Source of the DNA: Edaphosphingomonas laterariae
GTDB lineage: Bacteria > Pseudomonadota > Alphaproteobacteria > Sphingomonadales > Sphingomonadaceae
Direction of reading: 5' to 3'
NCBI RefSeq assembly: GCF_900188165.1
Contig: NZ_FZOS01000005.1
Location: forward strand, 62,001-126,000
Length of the DNA stretch: 64,000 nt
Made by a program: the position numbers and the translations under genes. The notes beneath the pieces are model-generated. The model made no database searches. It was not told where the DNA came from and worked only from the letters and a program-made list of their open reading frames with translations. Below are positions 27,467 to 36,929 of the stretch, piece by piece. Numbering within the stretch: the first letter of the stretch is position 1; the number at the start of each line of letters is the position of its first letter.

Positions 27467-28120
27467 TCAGCGGTAGAAGATATGGTCGCCCAGCACGCCC
27501 GCGCGCTGGCGCGTGCGGAAGAAGCGGGGCGGGGCGATATAGGTCGCGTGGTAGAACAGGGCGCCCGGCACGACGTCGGCGGTGGTGCCGACCATCGCTT
27601 CGCGCGACACGTCAACGGCGCTCTGCCACATCGCGGTGGTGCGCTTCGGATTATAAGCGTGGGTGTTGAAGAACTGGCCACGCTGGTTGACCACGGCGCA
27701 CACGGAATCGGCGAAGCGACCCGATTCAAGGCGGTTCATGATCAGCTGGGCGACGGCAAGCTGGCCATCGCGCGACTGGTTGCCGGCTTCGTGGTGGACC
27801 ACCTTGGCCATGCAGTCGAGCTCGGCCTCGTCGATCGGATCGGCGGCGGCAACAGCGACGGCGGGGGTCTTCAGCGGAAGGACGGGCGCCTCGACCGCTT
27901 CGCCAGGGCCTTCCGCGACGATCGTGGCGGAAGCCGTCTCGACGGCCGCATCCGCAACGGCGGGGGCATCGGCGAGGTTGGCGGTATCAGCGGGAAACGC
28001 TGCGGAAATCGTAGCGGCCAGCGAGGTTTCGGAAGCGAAACCGAAGGTGGCCGGAACAGCCGTCGCCAGAGCGACAGCAGCAGAAACTGCAAGGTTGCGG
28101 CGGTTAAGTCGCAGCGACAT
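27467..28120 (-). CDS. SleB-type cell wall hydrolase
   Basis: 217 residues. N-terminal signal peptide (LAVSAAVALATAVPATFGFA), an Ala/Pro-rich stretch, then a Hydrolase_2 domain: MAKVVHHEAGNQSRDGQLAV with the catalytic Glu, VIMNRL-like segment, and GQFFNTHAYNPKR. This family holds spore cortex lytic enzymes; in Gram-negatives it acts on periplasmic peptidoglycan. The ATG at 28120 starts the signal peptide; an in-frame ATG 18 codons earlier gives an odd leader. It is followed by a strong inverted repeat. Confidence 0.85.
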   Translation of the reverse strand: MSLRLNRRNLAVSAAVALATAVPATFGFASETSLAATISAAFPADTANLADAPAVADAAVETASATIVAEGPGEAVEAPVLPLKTPAVAVAAADPIDEAELDCMAKVVHHEAGNQSRDGQLAVAQLIMNRLESGRFADSVCAVVNQRGQFFNTHAYNPKRTTAMWQSAVDVSREAMVGTTADVVPGALFYHATYIAPPRFFRTRQRAGVLGDHIFYR

Positions 28121-28469
28121 CAAGAACTCTATCAAATGCGCAAAAGCCGTCCACGCCCCCAAACTCAAAAACACCTGGGCGCGGCCGTACTTTCACGTCT
28201 TGTCGAGCAGCGGGGTTGGGAGACAGATAGTCGCGACCCCCGCAGCGACCGGATCGGGGAGTCCCATCGACTCGTCGCCGTCGGGAGTCAAATATCGCAC
28301 GACGAGTCGTTACGCTCGCGGGGTGGCCCGATGGCAATTGTGGGAACGATCACAGATTTTTGTGCGTCCACCGTTCACGCAACGGGTGCGGAACGACCGA
28401 ATCGGGCAAGCGTAATCTCGCCACGATTGCCATCCATCTATAATGCTGAATCTTAATGAAGCGTAAGTG
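28121..28469. other. Divergent intergenic region, 349 bases
   Basis: Lies between the SleB-type gene (minus) and the PerM-like gene (plus), so it must hold both promoters. The sequence is GC-mixed, with TTTTTGTG near 28360 and an A/T-richer stretch near 28440. I see no convincing ORF, RNA gene or repeat in it. Confidence 0.5.
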
Positions 28470-29717
28470 ATGAACGAGCAGTCAAACATGGCCGGAGACA
28501 ATGCCCACCGCCTTCCCGCCCTCGATGAGGTGATCGAGGAGGTGCTGGATGGCGCGATGGCGGAAAATGCCGAATCCTCCTTCCGGCGCGATCGGCTGCT
28601 CGCCGCGATCGCGCTGATCAGCGGGGCAGGGCTGTTCCTCGGCATGCCCTTTGCGCTGCGCATGGGGGCGGAATTCTTCCTGCCGGTCACCGCCGCGCTG
28701 GTCGTCGCGATCGCGCTGGTGCCGCTGCTTGAATGGCTGGAACGGCGGCGCGTGCCATCCCCGCTCGCCGCGTTCAGCTGCCTCGCTTTCTTTCTGACGA
28801 TCGCCAATGTCGCGGTGGCGCTGATCGTGGTGCCGGCAAGCGACTGGTTCGCGCGCCTGCCCGAACGCGCCGGCCAGATCCGTGCCAATCTTTCGCCGCT
28901 GATCGAAATCTATTCGAATCTCGAACGCTTCATCGACGATCTCGTCCAAACCTTCGCGCGCAAGCCGGTGGCGTCCACCACCGTCGCTGTCCAGACGCCC
29001 AACTCGCTGCTGGAGATCGTCGCCTCGTCGGCGCCTTATGCGGCGATCCAGATGTTCTTCGCGATCCTGGTCGTCTTCTTCTTCCTGTCCGGGTGGACGC
29101 GAATGCGCCGCCGGATCATCCAGAGCCGGTCCAGCTTTTCCAGCGCGATGCGCACCGCGCGCGTGATTCAGGAAATGGTCGATTCGACCTCGGCCTATCT
29201 GGGCACGATCACGATCATCAATATCGGTCTCGGCACGCTGGTGGCGATCGCCTTGTGGGCCATCGGCATGGAAACGCCGATGATGTGGGGCGGCATCGTC
29301 GCGGTGCTCAATTATATTCCCTATCTCGGCCCGATCGCGGCGGCGCTGCTGCTCGCCGCCGGCGGGCTGATGACCTATCCGGACGTCTGGGTGGGGCTGG
29401 CGCCCGCTGCGATCTTCGTCGCGATCCACCTGATCGAGGCGAATGTGATCACGCCGATGCTGGTCGGCCGCCGGTTGACGATCAACCCGCTGTTGATCCT
29501 GATCGCGCTCAGCTATTGGGGCTGGGTGTGGGGCACCACCGGGGCGCTGCTGGCGGTGCCGCTGCTGATCATCCTCAAGACCATCCTCGATGCGGCGGGC
29601 AAGCCCGACATTGCCGGCTTCCTGTTCGAGGAAGGCACGCTGACGACCGGCCACCATGAGGAAGTGGAGGCTGCGGTGGAGGCAGCGCGCACCGGCGGGC
29701 AGGGTTCTCCACAATAA
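28470..29717 (+). CDS. AI-2E family transporter (PerM-like permease)
   Basis: 415 residues with 7-8 predicted membrane helices. An N-terminal helix pair, a large soluble loop near 125-190, then LNYIPYLGPIAAA and IEANVITPMLVGRRLTINPL, which are signatures of the AI-2E/PerM family. Members export autoinducer-2, or act as Na+/H+ antiporters or hopanoid-linked permeases, so the substrate is open. An ATG at 28470 is used; GTG one codon earlier is possible. An acidic C-terminal tail of about 35 residues extends past the last helix. Confidence 0.85.
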   Translation: MNEQSNMAGDNAHRLPALDEVIEEVLDGAMAENAESSFRRDRLLAAIALISGAGLFLGMPFALRMGAEFFLPVTAALVVAIALVPLLEWLERRRVPSPLAAFSCLAFFLTIANVAVALIVVPASDWFARLPERAGQIRANLSPLIEIYSNLERFIDDLVQTFARKPVASTTVAVQTPNSLLEIVASSAPYAAIQMFFAILVVFFFLSGWTRMRRRIIQSRSSFSSAMRTARVIQEMVDSTSAYLGTITIINIGLGTLVAIALWAIGMETPMMWGGIVAVLNYIPYLGPIAAALLLAAGGLMTYPDVWVGLAPAAIFVAIHLIEANVITPMLVGRRLTINPLLILIALSYWGWVWGTTGALLAVPLLIILKTILDAAGKPDIAGFLFEEGTLTTGHHEEVEAAVEAARTGGQGSPQ

Positions 29718-29780
29718 TCGGCCGATGGCTGTTGACAGCTATCCGGGGCGGTTCTAGGGAGCGCGCCTCATCGCTTCGAT

Positions 29781-29854
<74 letters not shown>

Positions 29855-29857
<3 letters not shown>

Positions 29858-29879
29858 TTCCCTGTCCGGGAATGGTTTT
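29855..29879 (+). terminator. Intrinsic terminator between the two tRNA-Asp genes
   Basis: Perfect 8-base stem CCATTCCC / GGGAATGG, loop TGTCC, then TTTT. The left arm begins inside the encoded CCA end of the first tRNA. Confidence 0.75.
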
Positions 29880-29904
29880 CGAATGGATGAGCATCGCATT
29901 TTGT

Positions 29905-29981
<77 letters not shown>

Positions 29982-30117
29982 CTCCCTACGGGGAGGGCGC
30001 CTTCTCCCACAAAATCGCTCCCATAAAATCACCATCGCTAAGATTGGCGGTCGATGTTTCGGCCGGGCACTCATCGTGTCCGATCGGATCGCGCCTGATT
30101 GGAATGCGTCCAACCGC

Positions 30118-30330
30118 TCAGTCGCGCCAGACGCCGAGTTCCATCCAGCGCAGCAGCCGCTTCATCGGCAACACCCACAGCCAGGCAAAGCCGGCGATGA
30201 CGTAGAGGATCATGTTGATCCACTCGGGCGCGGACAGCAGCTCGACGATCGTGACCACGACGACGGCCCACAGGGCGATCAGCGCCATGATCAGGAACAT
30301 GCCAACGGGTTTGCGCCAGCTCGGGTTCAT
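30118..30330 (-). CDS. DUF2842 small membrane protein
   Basis: 70 residues with two membrane helices: MFLIMALIALWAVVVVTIVE and INMILYVIAGFAWLWVLP. The protein starts MNPSWRKPVG and ends in WMELGVWRD, as in the DUF2842 family of alphaproteobacteria; function unknown. Its ATG overlaps the fau stop by 4 bases. About 135 bases without a gene separate it from the tRNA-Asp pair, with no feature I can name. Confidence 0.82.
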   Translation of the reverse strand: MNPSWRKPVGMFLIMALIALWAVVVVTIVELLSAPEWINMILYVIAGFAWLWVLPMKRLLRWMELGVWRD

Positions 30331-30896
30331 CGGGGCTCCGCTTCGATCCATTCCAGTTCGGTCGCCACCCCGTGCAACGGCACGTCCCACGGGTCGGCGG
30401 GCGCCTCCTCCACTTCCTGGACGGACCATGCAAGCCCGATTCGCCGGATATGCGGCAGCCGGGCGAACAGCCGGTCATAATAGCCGGCGCCCTGGCCGAG
30501 CCGCATCAGCCGCCGGTCGAACCCCAGAAGCGGCGTCAGGATCAGATCGAAATCCTCAATTGGCGCGGTGTCGGTCGCGGGCTGGAGCAGGCCGTGCGCG
30601 CCCGAATGCAGCGTGTCGCCGGGTTGCCAGCGATGGAATGTCATCGGCTGGTCGGGGCTGGTGACATGGGGCAGGGCCACCACGCATCCGCGTGCGTGCA
30701 GCGCCAGCATGGCGGGGCGCGAATCGGCTTCCGATCCGGCGGGCCAGTAAGTGGCGATGGTCCGGGCCTCGCCCCGTTGCGCGATCACGCGTGCGGCCAT
30801 CGCTTCGGCGGCTTCGCTAATCGTCCCGGCGGCATTCATCCGCGCCACGAAGTCGCGGCGGCGGGCGCGCAGGCGCTGGCGCAGGCCGGCCTTCAT
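30327..30896 (-). CDS. fau: 5-formyltetrahydrofolate cyclo-ligase
   Basis: 189 residues. MKAGLRQRLRARRRDF, TYWPAGSEADSRP and the glycine-rich LGQGAGYYDRLFARL are family signatures. It converts 5-formyl-THF to methenyl-THF with ATP. The ATG at 30896 follows AAAGGCG; a TTG seven codons earlier is unlikely. The gene order zapA, 6S RNA, fau is widely conserved in proteobacteria and supports both the call and the RNA upstream. Confidence 0.9.
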   Translation of the reverse strand: MKAGLRQRLRARRRDFVARMNAAGTISEAAEAMAARVIAQRGEARTIATYWPAGSEADSRPAMLALHARGCVVALPHVTSPDQPMTFHRWQPGDTLHSGAHGLLQPATDTAPIEDFDLILTPLLGFDRRLMRLGQGAGYYDRLFARLPHIRRIGLAWSVQEVEEAPADPWDVPLHGVATELEWIEAEPR

Positions 30897-30924
30897 CGCG
30901 TGATTCGCCTTTCGCAATGGGCAT

Positions 30925-31106
30925 GGGTGCCAGGCGGGTTGGCGGGACCACCATGGCCGTTTTCCGGAATATCCTCTGACGCCGTAAACGTCAGGTGGGG
31001 GCCGTGTGTTTTGGACCAGGGTCCGGACAGGGACAGCTCCCTTGGATGATGAATCGCCTCAGGGATGTTCACAAGGCTCGTACCGGGCAGTGCCCGCCGC
31101 CTGCCT
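30925..31106 (-). ncRNA. ssrS: 6S RNA candidate
   Basis: This 212-base gap between zapA and fau, both on the minus strand, is the classic 6S RNA site. On the minus strand CCCTGAGGCGATTCATCATC closely resembles the 5' central-bulge region of E. coli 6S RNA. A hairpin CTGACG / CGTCAG sits where the 3' central-bulge hairpin belongs, and CAGGCGG near the 5' end can pair with CCGCCTG near the 3' end as closing stem. 6S RNA binds sigma-70 RNA polymerase in stationary phase. Ends are approximate. Confidence 0.68.
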
Positions 31107-31108
31107 AT

Positions 31109-31483
31109 CTAGGGCGTCGGGGGCGCGCCCTCAACCCCGGGATCGGCACTTCCCGCCAAAGCCTCCAGCCGCTGGGCAAGATGTTCGAGCGCGCCGATGA
31201 TCGCGGGGTCGAGCATTGGCTGGGCCGGGGGCGCCGGGGTGGGGGCCGGCGCGGCCGGCCTGGGTGCCGCGCTGCGGGCGCGCCGCGCCTCCTCCAGCTC
31301 GTCGGCCAGCAGCAATGACGCGAACAGGAACTGGCGGACTTCGTTGAGGCCGCCGACCGCCTGGGCGGCCTGCGCCATCTTGCCGTCGATGATCCCGGCG
31401 AGGTCGTGGAAATGCGCCTCCTCGCCGTCGCGACATGCGAGCGCATATCGGCGTCCGCCGATCTCAAGATGAACTTCCGCCAT
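31109..31483 (-). CDS. zapA: Cell division protein ZapA
   Basis: 124 residues. The N-terminal ZapA domain starts MAEVHLEIGGRRYALACRDGEE, followed by HDLAGIIDGKM and a coiled-coil LLLADELEEARRA. An unusual Ala/Pro-rich linker (PRPAAPAPTPAPPAQP) separates it from a C-terminal helix with LEHLAQRLEAL. ZapA cross-links FtsZ filaments at the division site. It overlaps the upstream small gene by one base. Confidence 0.87.
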   Translation of the reverse strand: MAEVHLEIGGRRYALACRDGEEAHFHDLAGIIDGKMAQAAQAVGGLNEVRQFLFASLLLADELEEARRARSAAPRPAAPAPTPAPPAQPMLDPAIIGALEHLAQRLEALAGSADPGVEGAPPTP

Positions 31484-31713
31484 CAGCCTGCCTTCTGCTG
31501 ATCGATCAGCGCGGTCAACCGGTCCAGCGCGGCGGTCGCCCGCTCGCGCAGCCGCTGTTCGCGTTCGGCCAGCCGGTCGTAACGCACCTGCAACTGGCCC
31601 AGCGCCTCCACCACGGCGGGATCGCCGGCGGATCTGGCGCCGTTCCGGCTTTCCAGGCGGACCAGGGCACGTTCGATGCGTTCGATGGTCGAGATCAGGC
31701 GCTCGTCAGTCAT
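31483..31713 (-). CDS. Small coiled-coil protein upstream of zapA
   Basis: 76 residues, nearly all helical with heptad spacing: STIERIERALVRLE, then LGQLQVRYDRLAEREQRL and LDRLTALIDQQKAG. I do not recognise a named family, but small coiled-coil proteins of this type often precede zapA in alphaproteobacteria, so a division-related role is plausible. The ATG at 31713 was chosen over the codon before it. A 10-base tandem repeat (ATGATGCGAC twice, 31750-31769) lies upstream. Confidence 0.75.
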   Translation of the reverse strand: MTDERLISTIERIERALVRLESRNGARSAGDPAVVEALGQLQVRYDRLAEREQRLRERATAALDRLTALIDQQKAG

Positions 31714-31896
31714 CATGGCACGCATAGCATGGCTGGGCGGGGCGGCAATATGATGCGACATGATGCGACATGGGGGGCTTGCCGAGGGTCGCTGCGGTTG
31801 ACGATTGGTGCTGCGCGCGACAAAGGGACGCGCGATCCCAAATTGAGTCGCCGCGGTCGTCGCGGTTTCCATTCCGCTTGATCATAAGGCTTGCCC

Positions 31897-33867
31897 ATGA
31901 CTGTCGCCCCGAAGCAACTCGCCAACGCGGTCCGCGCGCTGTCGATGGACGCCGTTCAGGCCGCGAATTCGGGCCATCCTGGCATGCCGATGGGCATGGC
32001 CGATGCCGCCACCGTGCTGTTCACCGATTATCTGAAGCATGATCCGAAGAATCCGAAGTGGGCGGATCGCGATCGCTTCGTGCTGTCGGCGGGCCACGGC
32101 TCGATGCTGATCTACGCGCTGCTCAACCTCACCGGCTATGCGCGCCCGACGATGGAAGACATCCGCAACTTCCGTCAGCTCGGCAGCCCCTGCGCCGGCC
32201 ACCCCGAGAATTTCGAGCTGGCGGGCGTCGAAGCGACCACCGGGCCGCTCGGTTCGGGCTTCGCCACCGCCGTCGGCATGGCGATCGCCGAACGTCACCT
32301 CAACGCCAGCTTCGGCGACGATCTCGTCGATCACCGCACCTGGGTGATCGCGGGCGACGGCTGCCTGATGGAAGGCATCAACCACGAAGCGGTGGGCCTG
32401 GCCGGCCATCTCAAGCTCGGCCGCCTGATCGTGCTGTGGGACGACAACAAGATCACGATCGACGGTTCGGTCGATCTGTCCTCGTCGGAAAATGTGCTCG
32501 GCCGCTACGATGCGTCGGGCTGGCACACCGTGGCGTGCGACGGCCATGGCGCCGCCGACGTCAAGCGCGCGATCGATGAGGCGCTGGCCGATCCGCGCCC
32601 GTCGCTGATCGCCTGCCGCACGATCATCGGCTATGGCGCGCCCAACAAGCAGGGCACGTCGGCCACGCACGGTTCGCCGCTGGGCGGGGATGAAATCGCC
32701 GCCGCCCGCGCGACGCTCGGCTGGACGTCGGCGCCGTTCGAAATCCCGGCGGACATCGCCGCCGCCTGGGCCGAAGCCGGCCAGCGTGGCGCTTCGGTCC
32801 GCGCCGAATGGGAAAAGCGCGTCGCCGCGCATCCGCAGGGCGCCGAATTCAGCCGCCGCATGGCCGGCACGCTGCCGGTGAACGCCGCTGCCGCCGAACA
32901 TATCGCCGCGCTGCTCGCCGATCCCAAGAAGGTCGCTACCCGCAAGGCATCGGAAGACGCGCTGCAGGCGCTGACCGCCGCGATCCCTGAAATGGTGGGC
33001 GGTTCGGCCGATCTCACCGGTTCCAACAACACCAAGACCAAGGTCCAGGCGCCGCTGACGGCGGACGATTATTCGGGCCGCTACATCTATTACGGCATCC
33101 GCGAATTCGGCATGGGCGCCGCGATGAACGGCATGGCGCTGCACGGCGGCGTCATCCCCTATGGCGGCACCTTCCTGGTCTTTTCCGATTATTGCCGCCC
33201 GGCGATCCGCCTGTCGGCGCTCCAGCAGGTCCGCGCGATCTATGTGATGACGCATGATTCGATCGGCCTTGGCGAAGACGGCCCGACGCACCAGCCGATC
33301 GAGCACCTGATGTCGCTGCGCGTCATGCCCAATCTCGATCTCTATCGTCCGGCCGATGCGGTCGAGACGGCGGAGTGCTGGGCGCTCTCGATCGAAAAGA
33401 CCGACGGCCCGTCGATGCTGGCGCTCAGCCGCCAGAACCTGCCGCAGGTGCGCACCTCGGCGGACGAAAATCTCTCGGCCAAGGGCGCCTATCGCCTCCG
33501 CGCCGCCACCGCCGCCCGCAAGGTCGTGCTGGTCGCCAGCGGCTCGGAAGTCGAAATCGCGCTCGGCGTCGCCGACAAGCTGGAAGCCGAAGGGATCGGC
33601 GCCGATGTCGTGTCGATGCCCTGCTGGTCGCGCTTTGATGCGCAGCCCGGCGCCTATAAGGCCGATGTTCTGCCGGCGGGCGTGCTAAAGGTTTCGATCG
33701 AAGCCGGCACGACGATCGGCTGGGAACGCTATGTCGGGCTGGATGGCCTGCGTTTCGGCATCGATGGATTCGGGGCGTCCGCCCCGGCGCCGGATCTTTA
33801 CCGGCATTTCGGGCTCACGCCCGACGCGATCGCGCCCAAGGTTCTTGCGGCGCTGAACGGCAACTGA
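31897..33867 (+). CDS. tkt: Transketolase
   Basis: 656 residues. DAVQAANSGHPGMPMGMAD is the N-terminal transketolase signature, GDGCLMEGINHEA holds the TPP/Mg motif, and GEDGPTHQPIEHLMSLR is the second signature in the pyrimidine domain. It moves two-carbon units in the pentose phosphate pathway. AAGG sits before the ATG at 31897; a TTG two codons earlier is less likely. It starts a carbon-metabolism run with gap and pgk. Confidence 0.95.
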   Translation: MTVAPKQLANAVRALSMDAVQAANSGHPGMPMGMADAATVLFTDYLKHDPKNPKWADRDRFVLSAGHGSMLIYALLNLTGYARPTMEDIRNFRQLGSPCAGHPENFELAGVEATTGPLGSGFATAVGMAIAERHLNASFGDDLVDHRTWVIAGDGCLMEGINHEAVGLAGHLKLGRLIVLWDDNKITIDGSVDLSSSENVLGRYDASGWHTVACDGHGAADVKRAIDEALADPRPSLIACRTIIGYGAPNKQGTSATHGSPLGGDEIAAARATLGWTSAPFEIPADIAAAWAEAGQRGASVRAEWEKRVAAHPQGAEFSRRMAGTLPVNAAAAEHIAALLADPKKVATRKASEDALQALTAAIPEMVGGSADLTGSNNTKTKVQAPLTADDYSGRYIYYGIREFGMGAAMNGMALHGGVIPYGGTFLVFSDYCRPAIRLSALQQVRAIYVMTHDSIGLGEDGPTHQPIEHLMSLRVMPNLDLYRPADAVETAECWALSIEKTDGPSMLALSRQNLPQVRTSADENLSAKGAYRLRAATAARKVVLVASGSEVEIALGVADKLEAEGIGADVVSMPCWSRFDAQPGAYKADVLPAGVLKVSIEAGTTIGWERYVGLDGLRFGIDGFGASAPAPDLYRHFGLTPDAIAPKVLAALNGN

Positions 33868-33879
33868 GGAGACTAGACC

Positions 33880-34887
33880 ATGGCGGTGAAGGTAGCGATC
33901 AACGGGTTCGGGCGCATCGGTCGCCTTGTCGCGCGGGCGATCCTGGAACGTGCGGACAGCGGGCTCGAGCTGGTCGCGATCAACGACCTCGCGGACGCCA
34001 AGTTTAACGCGATGCTGTTCAAGCGCGATTCGGTCCACGGCGCCTATCCGGGCACCGTCGAGGTCGACGGCAACGACATCCTCGTCGACGGCAAGCGCAT
34101 CCGCGTCACCGCCGAGCGCGATCCCGCGAACCTGCCGCACAAGGATCTGGGTGTTGATATCGCGCTCGAGTGCACGGGCTTCTTCACCGATCGTGAAAGC
34201 GCGCAGAAGCATCTCGACGCGGGCGCCAAGCGCGTGCTGATCTCGGCGCCGGCCAAGGGCGTCGACCTGACCGTCGTCTATGGCGTCAACCACGACAAGC
34301 TGACCGCCGATCATGTGATCGTCTCGAACGCGTCGTGCACCACCAACTGCCTCGCGCCCGTCGCGAAGGTGATGAACGATTCGATCGGCATCGAGCGCGG
34401 CCTGATGACCACGGTCCACGCTTATACCAACGATCAGAAGATCCTTGATCAGATCCACAGCGATCCGCGTCGTGCGCGTGCCGCTGGCATGTCGATGATC
34501 CCGACCACCACGGGCGCCGCGCGCGCCGTGGGCGAAGTGCTTCCCGAACTGAAGGGCAAGCTCGACGGTTCGGCGATCCGCGTTCCGACGCCGAACGTCT
34601 CGCTCGTCGACCTCACCTTCACGCCGAAGCGCGACACGACCAAGGAAGAGGTCAATTCGATCCTCAAGGCCGCCTCGGAAGGCGCGCTCAAGGGCGTTCT
34701 GGCTTTCACCGATGAGCCGCTGGTCTCGATCGATCTCAACCACAATCCGGCCTCGTCGACGGTCGACAGCCTTGAAACCACCGTGCTCGAAGGCAAGCTC
34801 GTCCGTGTCGTGTCCTGGTACGACAATGAATGGGGTTTCTCGAACCGCATGGTCGACACTGCCGGCGCGATCGGCAAGCTGATCTAA
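33880..34887 (+). CDS. gap: Glyceraldehyde-3-phosphate dehydrogenase
   Basis: 335 residues. Rossmann motif [13 protein letters not shown] at 7-19, catalytic Cys153 in SNASCTTNC, and [11 protein letters not shown] follow the family exactly. It oxidises glyceraldehyde 3-phosphate to 1,3-bisphosphoglycerate. GGAG lies 9 bases before the ATG and the gene starts 12 bases after tkt, so they are co-transcribed. A palindromic repeat follows before the MOSC gene. Confidence 0.96.
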   Translation: MAVKVAINGFGRIGRLVARAILERADSGLELVAINDLADAKFNAMLFKRDSVHGAYPGTVEVDGNDILVDGKRIRVTAERDPANLPHKDLGVDIALECTGFFTDRESAQKHLDAGAKRVLISAPAKGVDLTVVYGVNHDKLTADHVIVSNASCTTNCLAPVAKVMNDSIGIERGLMTTVHAYTNDQKILDQIHSDPRRARAAGMSMIPTTTGAARAVGEVLPELKGKLDGSAIRVPTPNVSLVDLTFTPKRDTTKEEVNSILKAASEGALKGVLAFTDEPLVSIDLNHNPASSTVDSLETTVLEGKLVRVVSWYDNEWGFSNRMVDTAGAIGKLI

Positions 34888-34909
34888 GTTGGCGGAAACC
34901 ACCCCATTC

Positions 34910-34989
34910 GTCATGCCGGCGCAGGCCGGCATCTCTTGCGGCAAGGGCGCGCTCTCGCCGATTGGGGCCCCGGCTTTCGCCGGGGTGAC
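34910..34989. repeat. Dispersed palindromic repeat, copy 4 (mosaic)
   Basis: Two different palindromic halves: 34910-34935 starting GTCATGCCGGCGCAGGCC, and 34964-34989, whose complement starts GTCACCCCGGCGAAAGCC. Each half is itself a hairpin. It lies between gap and the MOSC gene, just before that gene's ribosome site. Confidence 0.75.
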
Positions 34990-35001
34990 GGGGAAGGGAA
35001 A

Positions 35002-35469
35002 ATGACGACCGGCCGTCTTCTCGGTATCGCGCGGCATGATCGGCCGCGCGGGCCGATGGAGACGGCCGATCGCGTTTCGGTGACGCTCGACGGCGGCATC
35101 GCCGGCGATCATCGCGGCCGGCGCAAGCCTGGCGGCACCGGCAAGCGGCAGGTGACGGTGATCACCCGCGCGGCGTGGGACAAGGCCCTGTCGCTCCTTC
35201 GCCGCGACGATCTCCACTGGTCGGTGCGCCGCGCCAATCTGATCGTCGATGGCGTGGATCTGCCGCAGCAGCCCGGCGCTCGCCTGGTCTTCGCCGGCGG
35301 CGTCGTTCTCGAAATCACCGGCGAATGTGATCCGTGCAGCCGCATGGATGAAATCGCACCCGGCCTGAAAGACGCGCTGACGCCGGACTGGCGCGGCGGC
35401 ATCACGGCGCGGGTGCTGGCCGATGGCGATCTCGCCATTGGCGATGAAGTGAGGATCGAACACCCATGA
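35002..35469 (+). CDS. MOSC domain protein
   Basis: 155 residues, single MOSC domain: [13 protein letters not shown] near the start, [12 protein letters not shown], and the conserved Cys in [11 protein letters not shown], which in MOSC proteins binds sulfur or the molybdenum cofactor. Such proteins handle activated sulfur, for example in Moco maturation or N-hydroxylated substrate reduction. It sits, oddly, between gap and pgk and overlaps pgk by 4 bases. GGGAAGGGAAA precedes the ATG. Confidence 0.85.
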   Translation: MTTGRLLGIARHDRPRGPMETADRVSVTLDGGIAGDHRGRRKPGGTGKRQVTVITRAAWDKALSLLRRDDLHWSVRRANLIVDGVDLPQQPGARLVFAGGVVLEITGECDPCSRMDEIAPGLKDALTPDWRGGITARVLADGDLAIGDEVRIEHP

Positions 35470-36656
35470 CCTTCAAGACGCTCGACGACATTGGCGAAAT
35501 CCGGGGCAAGCGCGTGCTCGTCCGCGAGGATCTGAACGTTCCGATGGACGGCGCGAAGGTCACCGACGACACCCGCCTGCGCGCCGCCGCGCCCACGCTG
35601 GCCGAACTGGCGGACAAGGGCGCGATTGTCCTCGTCCTCGCCCATTTCGGCCGCCCCAAGGGTGAGCGGAAGGCGGATATGTCGCTTTCGGTCGTCACCG
35701 GCCCGCTCGCCGCCGTGCTCGGCCGCGATGTCGCCTTCATCGACGATTGCGTCGGCGATGCCGCGCTTGCGGCGGTGAACGCGCTCCAGCCCGGCCAGAT
35801 CGCGGTTCTGGAAAATACCCGCTTCCACAAGGGCGAGGAAAAGAACGATCCCGCGCTCGTCGCCGAAATGGCGAAGCTCGGCGATCTCTACGTCAACGAT
35901 GCTTTCTCCGCCGCGCACCGCGCCCACGCCTCGACCGAAGGGCTCGCCCACGCGCTTCCGGCCTTTGCCGGCCGCTCGATGGAAGCCGAACTGGTCGCGC
36001 TCGACAAGGCGCTGGGCAGCCCCGAACACCCCGTCGCGGCGGTGGTCGGCGGCGCCAAGGTGTCGACCAAGCTCGATGTGCTCAAGCAGATGGTCGCCAA
36101 GGTCGATCACCTCATCATCGGCGGCGGCATGGCCAACACCTTCCTCGCCGCGCGCGGCGTGGATGTGGGCAAGTCGCTGTGCGAGCATGACCTGAAGGAC
36201 ACCGCGCTCGAAATCCTCGACGCGGCCGACAAGGCGAACTGCATCGTCCACCTTCCTTATGACGTGGTCGTCGCCAGGGAATTCCGCGCCAACCCGCCGG
36301 TCCGCACCGTCAACGTGCACGAAGTCGCGGCGGATGAGATGATCCTCGATGTCGGCCCGGCGGCGGTCGAGGCGCTGGGCGATGCGCTCAAGACCTGCAA
36401 GACGCTGGTCTGGAACGGCCCGATGGGCGCCTTCGAAATCGCGCCTTTCGACACCGCCACGGTGGCGCTCGCCAAGACGGCCGCCGCGCTCACCACCGCC
36501 GGCCAGCTCGTCTCGGTCGCCGGCGGCGGCGATACGGTCGCCGCGCTCAACCATGCCGGCGTCGCGGCTGAATTCACCTTTGTCTCCACCGCCGGCGGCG
36601 CCTTCCTCGAATGGATGGAAGGCAAGGAACTGCCGGGCGTGAAGGCGCTGGGCTGA
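35466..36656 (+). CDS. pgk: Phosphoglycerate kinase
   Basis: 396 residues. [13 protein letters not shown] at 18-30 is the PGK signature, LAHFGRPKG and [11 protein letters not shown] follow, and the nucleotide-binding [10 protein letters not shown] is near the C-terminus. It makes ATP and 3-phosphoglycerate from the GAPDH product. The ATG overlaps the MOSC stop, so pgk depends on translation of that gene. A palindromic repeat follows. Confidence 0.96.
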   Translation: MTFKTLDDIGEIRGKRVLVREDLNVPMDGAKVTDDTRLRAAAPTLAELADKGAIVLVLAHFGRPKGERKADMSLSVVTGPLAAVLGRDVAFIDDCVGDAALAAVNALQPGQIAVLENTRFHKGEEKNDPALVAEMAKLGDLYVNDAFSAAHRAHASTEGLAHALPAFAGRSMEAELVALDKALGSPEHPVAAVVGGAKVSTKLDVLKQMVAKVDHLIIGGGMANTFLAARGVDVGKSLCEHDLKDTALEILDAADKANCIVHLPYDVVVAREFRANPPVRTVNVHEVAADEMILDVGPAAVEALGDALKTCKTLVWNGPMGAFEIAPFDTATVALAKTAAALTTAGQLVSVAGGGDTVAALNHAGVAAEFTFVSTAGGAFLEWMEGKELPGVKALG

Positions 36657-36726
36657 TCCGCCCTTATCCTCCCCGGGCATGCTCGGGGAGGTAGCGGGCA
36701 AAGCGCGCGCCACCGCCGCCTACAAC

Positions 36727-36806
36727 GTCAACCCAGCGAAAGCTGGGATCGCCCTGCCTCCTGCCACCCCCGGAAGCAAAAAGATGCCAGCCTTCGCTGG
36801 CATGAC
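36727..36806. repeat. Dispersed palindromic repeat, copy 5
   Basis: Arms 36727-36752 (GTCAACCCAGCGAAAGCTGG) and 36781-36806 (AAGATGCCAGCCTTCGCTGG), each of them a hairpin. It lies after pgk and before a lower-GC orphan gene. The rest of the 273-base gap shows nothing else. Confidence 0.78.
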
Positions 36807-36929
36807 GGGAACGTTACGGAGCGTGAACGGCGCGCTCTAGAGTTGCAAAGGGCAAATGCTGGTCATCGCCCATAATCTGGCGATCTCGACAATCGATCCC
36901 GTCCGCTAAAGACAGCGGTCACAGCCGAC

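Noticed and set aside
31750-31769. Tandem ATGATGCGAC pair upstream of tkt as operator
   Set aside because: Only two copies with no symmetry; it could be chance or a slipped repeat.
33685-35463. 592-codon minus-strand frame opposite gap and the MOSC gene
   Set aside because: The plus strand encodes GAPDH with an intact catalytic Cys; the antisense frame has no recognisable domain.
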